Assembly: GCA_965119685.1 (NCBI GenBank)
Contig: OZ221971.1
Coordinates: 1,736,001-1,800,000 of the forward strand
Origin: Merdibacter sp965119685
Lineage (GTDB): Bacteria > Bacillota_I > Bacilli_A > Erysipelotrichales > Erysipelotrichaceae
Direction: 5' to 3'
Length of the DNA: 64,000 nt
Every line of letters begins with the position of its first letter. The stretch's first letter is position 1. Of this stretch, positions 61,114-64,000 are shown piece by piece. The notes below the pieces were generated by a model, which worked only from the letters and a program-made list of their open reading frames with translations, did no database searches and was not told where the DNA came from. A program made the position numbers and the translations under genes.

Positions 61114-63087
61114 TCACCTGTTATCTATTATAACAAACTCTCCGCGGGCTGTAACAACATATTTCCACAGCTTCGTCGTGCGGATGCGGATGGCCCCGTG
61201 TTGTGCAGTACTCAGATAAGGGATGCTCTCTTGGCATAACGCGTCTAAAACCTCGGGAGAGGGATGACCGTAGCGGTTATCCTCACCCACGGAGATCAAT
61301 GCGAGCTGCGGCTTCATCGCATGCAGAAAACGCAGAGAAGAGCTTGTATCGCTGCCATGGTGTCCTAACTTTAAAACATCACAGGGAAGCCCGTCATATT
61401 CCTCCAGCAATGCCGCCTCCGCCTGTGTGGAAGCATCTCCCATAAATAAATAAGAGAGACCGTCATAACCAAACCACGAGATGATGCTGTTATCATTGGC
61501 ATCCGCTCCTTCATAATCCGCTAGCAGCGCATAGATTGCCAACGGGTCGCTCACATCCTGCTTGACTCGCAGCACCTGTTCAATTTCCACAAAAGAAGCA
61601 AGCTCCTCATAGCCGCCGCTGTGATCATAATCCTCATGTGTGAGAATCAGCAGGTCGATGCGATCGATCTGTTCGTCCTCCAACACCGGTAAAATCACCT
61701 CTTCGGGAATACTTTTATACAGACTCCCCGCCGCATCGATCATCACCGTCCCCTGATGATGCGGCAATGTGATAAGCGCGCAATCCCCCTGTCCGACATC
61801 GATGATCAGCACCTCAAAAAAAGGGTCCAGATACGGCTCGATACGGCCAAACACTAACAGCGCTGCCATCGCGCACGCCAAGCGCACACCGGCTTGCTTC
61901 CACCAGCAAAAAAGCAGCGCAACCCATGCGGCAATCCAAAGCAGGCTGGGAACATAGTGATAGACACCTATTTGCGTAAATTTGCTAAACGACTCCATCC
62001 ATGCGATCAAAGCGAGCAGCGGCGCAAAGAGAACAGGCATGCACAGCGCGCACAACACACATGCGTACAACAGCGCATAGAGCTTTCTTAACGGCTGAAA
62101 CAGCAAGGTTTGCAGCCAGTAAATCTCATGGAAATAACAAAGCTGCACCAAGATGAGCAGCGGCAGAGAAAAGGCGTTCCCCCGCAGCTTCCCGTTTGAA
62201 AAATGAGCCGCAAGACGAAAGAGCAGCGGCAAGACAAAGGTCAGCTCGCTGACGAGATAACTGCGCAGGGATAACGTCAAAAAGATCCCGGCGCCGATCT
62301 GATCAGCATTTCGATGAAACAACAGCGCCGCCAAACGAAAACAGAGCACGCGCACCAAAGCATCCGAAAATCCAAACAGCTCCCCCATCGCCAACAGAAA
62401 TACGATCGTCACTCCCTTTGCCCTCGAATCACTCAGCCTGCGTTGCAGCCGCTTGTTGAGCGAAAAGGCGAGCGCGGAGAGATGCAGCCCGCTGGCACGC
62501 AGAAAATAACTGCCCTCTTGGACGGAGATGCCAAACAGCATGGATGCCGCGATCGAGCGCGGTTCATCCTCCAGTGCAGAGATATGGCGATACAGCATCG
62601 CTTTTACAGAAGTACCCTCTTGAACGAGATAGCTCTGCTTCACATTCATCGCAAAATAAATATGACGACGCGCCATGTACTCATCATAATGAAACTGATA
62701 GAAATTATGATTTCCTATGATCTGTTCCCATGTTCCCTCCACATAGACAACATCCCCATAGCCCGCATCTTCCAACCCATAGACGACCACCTGCTGTTCC
62801 CCGGTATCGGCAATCACGTAAGAGGGATGAACAGAAGTCACAGTGACAAAATCGCTGTTTGGCATGACAACTGTCCCATCGTCAAAGCACTGTGAGATGC
62901 TCAGCCATAAAAACAGCAGGAAAAGAACGAGCATCGTCAAAGGCTGCATACGGCGAAACCATAACGCTCCCAACAACAGCGCCACCCGCTGCCACAGCAA
63001 TGGACATCCTATCCAGAAAGCGAATACAAGCGCACAGGCAAGCAGATCCAAACGATCACAAGGTGATCTGATCCTTGATCTTCTCAT
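61114..63087 (-). CDS. comEC: ComEC-type DNA uptake channel protein
   Basis: This 657-residue membrane protein has an N-terminal helical region, an OB-like extracellular domain (about 90-160) and the Competence domain with many membrane helices (about 180-400, with RASGLHLSALAFSLNKRL and FGFSDALVRVLCFRLAAL). A C-terminal metallo-beta-lactamase domain carries VGQGDCALI, THEDYDHSGG and LGHHGSDTSSS. It transports single-stranded DNA in natural transformation. The start overlaps comEA by about 30 bases. Shorter than Bacillus ComEC (776), but all domains are present. Confidence 0.9.
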   Translation of the reverse strand: MRRSRIRSPCDRLDLLACALVFAFWIGCPLLWQRVALLLGALWFRRMQPLTMLVLFLLFLWLSISQCFDDGTVVMPNSDFVTVTSVHPSYVIADTGEQQVVVYGLEDAGYGDVVYVEGTWEQIIGNHNFYQFHYDEYMARRHIYFAMNVKQSYLVQEGTSVKAMLYRHISALEDEPRSIAASMLFGISVQEGSYFLRASGLHLSALAFSLNKRLQRRLSDSRAKGVTIVFLLAMGELFGFSDALVRVLCFRLAALLFHRNADQIGAGIFLTLSLRSYLVSELTFVLPLLFRLAAHFSNGKLRGNAFSLPLLILVQLCYFHEIYWLQTLLFQPLRKLYALLYACVLCALCMPVLFAPLLALIAWMESFSKFTQIGVYHYVPSLLWIAAWVALLFCWWKQAGVRLACAMAALLVFGRIEPYLDPFFEVLIIDVGQGDCALITLPHHQGTVMIDAAGSLYKSIPEEVILPVLEDEQIDRIDLLILTHEDYDHSGGYEELASFVEIEQVLRVKQDVSDPLAIYALLADYEGADANDNSIISWFGYDGLSYLFMGDASTQAEAALLEEYDGLPCDVLKLGHHGSDTSSSLRFLHAMKPQLALISVGEDNRYGHPSPEVLDALCQESIPYLSTAQHGAIRIRTTKLWKYVVTARGEFVIIDNR

Positions 63088-63535
63088 AGAGCTTATCCCC
63101 GATACCTTTCACCTCTTTGAGCTCCTCCAGCGAAGAAAAGGGATGCTCGTTTCGATAGTCAATGATGCGCTGTGCAATCGCCTCGCCGATGCCATTCAAG
63201 GTGTCAAGTTCCTCCAGCGTAGCCGAATTGATAGAGATCTTCTTCTGCTCGCTGCGCTTGGGAATGACGATCACACTTTCATTGGCCGCGATGTGCGCTA
63301 ACTGCACACCAGAGAGATCGGCGCTCTCCTTCACACCGCCCGCCTGCTGTAAAATCGTCTCGACATCCGCATCCCAAGCAACCTCATACACACCGGGATG
63401 CACGACCTCTCCTTTCACCTCCACCTGCTTGATCAAACGTACAAAATCCTGCGGTGTATAAGGATTGACAAACGATGGCAAAAGGCAAAATCCAAAGAGC
63501 AGCGTCAGTACGATGCCGCCGATCATCTGTTTCAT
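63056..63535 (-). CDS. comEA: ComEA-type DNA-binding protein
   Basis: This 159-residue membrane-anchored DNA receptor has an N-terminal hydrophobic helix (GGIVLTLLFGFCLLPSFV) and an SLBB domain (VKGEVVHPGVYEVAWDADV, about 39-95). The C-terminal helix-hairpin-helix reads INSATLEELDTLNGIGEAIA, then LEELKEVKGIGDKL. GGAGGGG lies before the ATG. Together with comEC it suggests a DNA-uptake capacity, although no competence pilus genes are in the window. Confidence 0.92.
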   Translation of the reverse strand: MKQMIGGIVLTLLFGFCLLPSFVNPYTPQDFVRLIKQVEVKGEVVHPGVYEVAWDADVETILQQAGGVKESADLSGVQLAHIAANESVIVIPKRSEQKKISINSATLEELDTLNGIGEAIAQRIIDYRNEHPFSSLEELKEVKGIGDKLYEKIKDQITL

Positions 63536-63716
63536 CTCGATCCCCTCCCCCCTCTATATACGTAAAACGACGGAATATCCCTAACGAAGAATAAAAAAAG
63601 CCCCTACAGTGTTGGTGCCTATTTACATACGTCGCCATCAAACCCGACACGCTGTTTTTGGATCATGCCCATCCTCGCATTTCATCACCCAGACACCGCA
63701 TAGACTGACTGGGCAA

Positions 63717-63742
63717 AGAAAAAACCGCGGTTGCGGTTTTAA
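63717..63742 (-). terminator. Terminator of the partial HAD gene
   Basis: AAAACCGC and GCGGTTTT form a perfect 8-bp stem, followed by TTTCTTT on the minus strand; its 5' arm overlaps the last codon of the gene. The gap 63536-63716 holds nothing else recognisable. Confidence 0.75.
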
Positions 63743-64000
63743 AAGGCTTCAATACAGGAAAGTAACTGTGCAAAGGAATCGATACGGGCATCGTAATGTT
63801 CGACCTCGCCAAAGCCATACGACGCATAAATAAAGGGAATCTGCGCCAGTACACATGCCTCCTGATCTTTTTTCGTATCGCCGATGTAGACAGCGCGCTC
63901 GATTTGATTGCGTTGCATTACCAGACGGATGTTTTCTCCCTTGACCAGATGCGTACGCCCATACATCTCAAAATCGGTAAAATAGGAACCGATCTCGTGC
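63739..64000 (-). CDS. HAD-family phosphatase, C-terminal part (cut by window edge)
   Basis: The frame is open to the right edge of the window, so the start lies outside. Visible is the C-terminal half of a HAD-IA phosphatase, with YIGDTKKDQEACVLAQIPFI as motif IV (Asp-Thr-xx-Asp), preceded by EIGSYFTDFEMYGRTHLVKG. This resembles phosphoglycolate phosphatase or 5'-nucleotidase-like members. The nucleophile motif is outside the window. Confidence 0.8.
   Translation of the reverse strand, partial: HEIGSYFTDFEMYGRTHLVKGENIRLVMQRNQIERAVYIGDTKKDQEACVLAQIPFIYASYGFGEVEHYDARIDSFAQLLSCIEAF

Overview
The window looks like chromosome of an anaerobic, spore-forming, butyrate-producing Firmicute, probably of the Erysipelotrichia (Clostridium innocuum-like gut bacteria). 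The reasons are Bacillus-like gene order (pepV-trmB-ytpP-X-murC-ytxG-ytxH-ccpA; rpsT/gpr-spoIIP-yqxA; comEA-comEC-holA; scpA-scpB), sporulation genes (spoVAC/AD/AE/AF, spoIIP, gpr), a complete bcd-etfBA-hbd-crt-CoA-transferase operon, a T-box before hisS and Gram-positive surface proteins with a C-terminal membrane anchor. The exact species is an inference. No tRNA, rRNA or CRISPR array was seen.

Layout. 1-4080: decayed end of a Tn916/Tn1549-type conjugative element (3' fragment of a tyrosine integrase, a broken HTH gene, a small unknown protein), with an AraC regulator and a zinc-type alcohol dehydrogenase lacking its structural-zinc lobe, bracketed by near-identical 25/26-bp repeats. 4100-8310: pyrimidine nucleoside phosphorylase, pseudouridine synthase, MurJ-type flippase, lipoprotein. 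8530-22510: an accessory surface region with two large anchored surface proteins and three simple-sequence tracts (12 C, 16 C, 9 x GTCT), interleaved with housekeeping aspS, T-box hisS, a zinc-ribbon protein, a VanY-type carboxypeptidase and YebC. 22630-29120: one long operon from pepV to ccpA. 29246-35115: pnp, rpsO, hemW, an atypical Spo0A-like regulator and a winged-helix protein. 35400-40000: scpAB and the spoVA operon. 40117-46975 (mostly plus strand): Nudix hydrolase, an ATP-grasp/HAD/esterase operon, a phosphoesterase, threonine aldolase, M42 peptidase. 47136-49130: a UvrD-like helicase with altered motifs. 49458-55906: the butyrate operon with a Rex-type operator. 56511-64000: fmt, spoIIP and gpr, rpsT, holA, comEC, comEA and a partial HAD phosphatase.

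The most interesting signal is the leader of the 1195-residue surface protein (22210-22512). A promoter is followed by a short leader ORF that runs through nine AGAC units, then by a 22-bp hairpin with a U-run. With 9 units (this assembly) or 10 units the leader ORF stops before the hairpin. With 8 units (or any n of 2 mod 3) it reads across the whole 5' arm of the hairpin and stops one nucleotide past it. This suggests a phase-variable leader peptide that switches a transcription attenuator. The other surface protein has a 16-G tract between its -35 and -10 elements, a classical phase-variable promoter layout. All coordinates, motifs and spacings come from reading the sequence by eye; family names come from recognition, not database searches.
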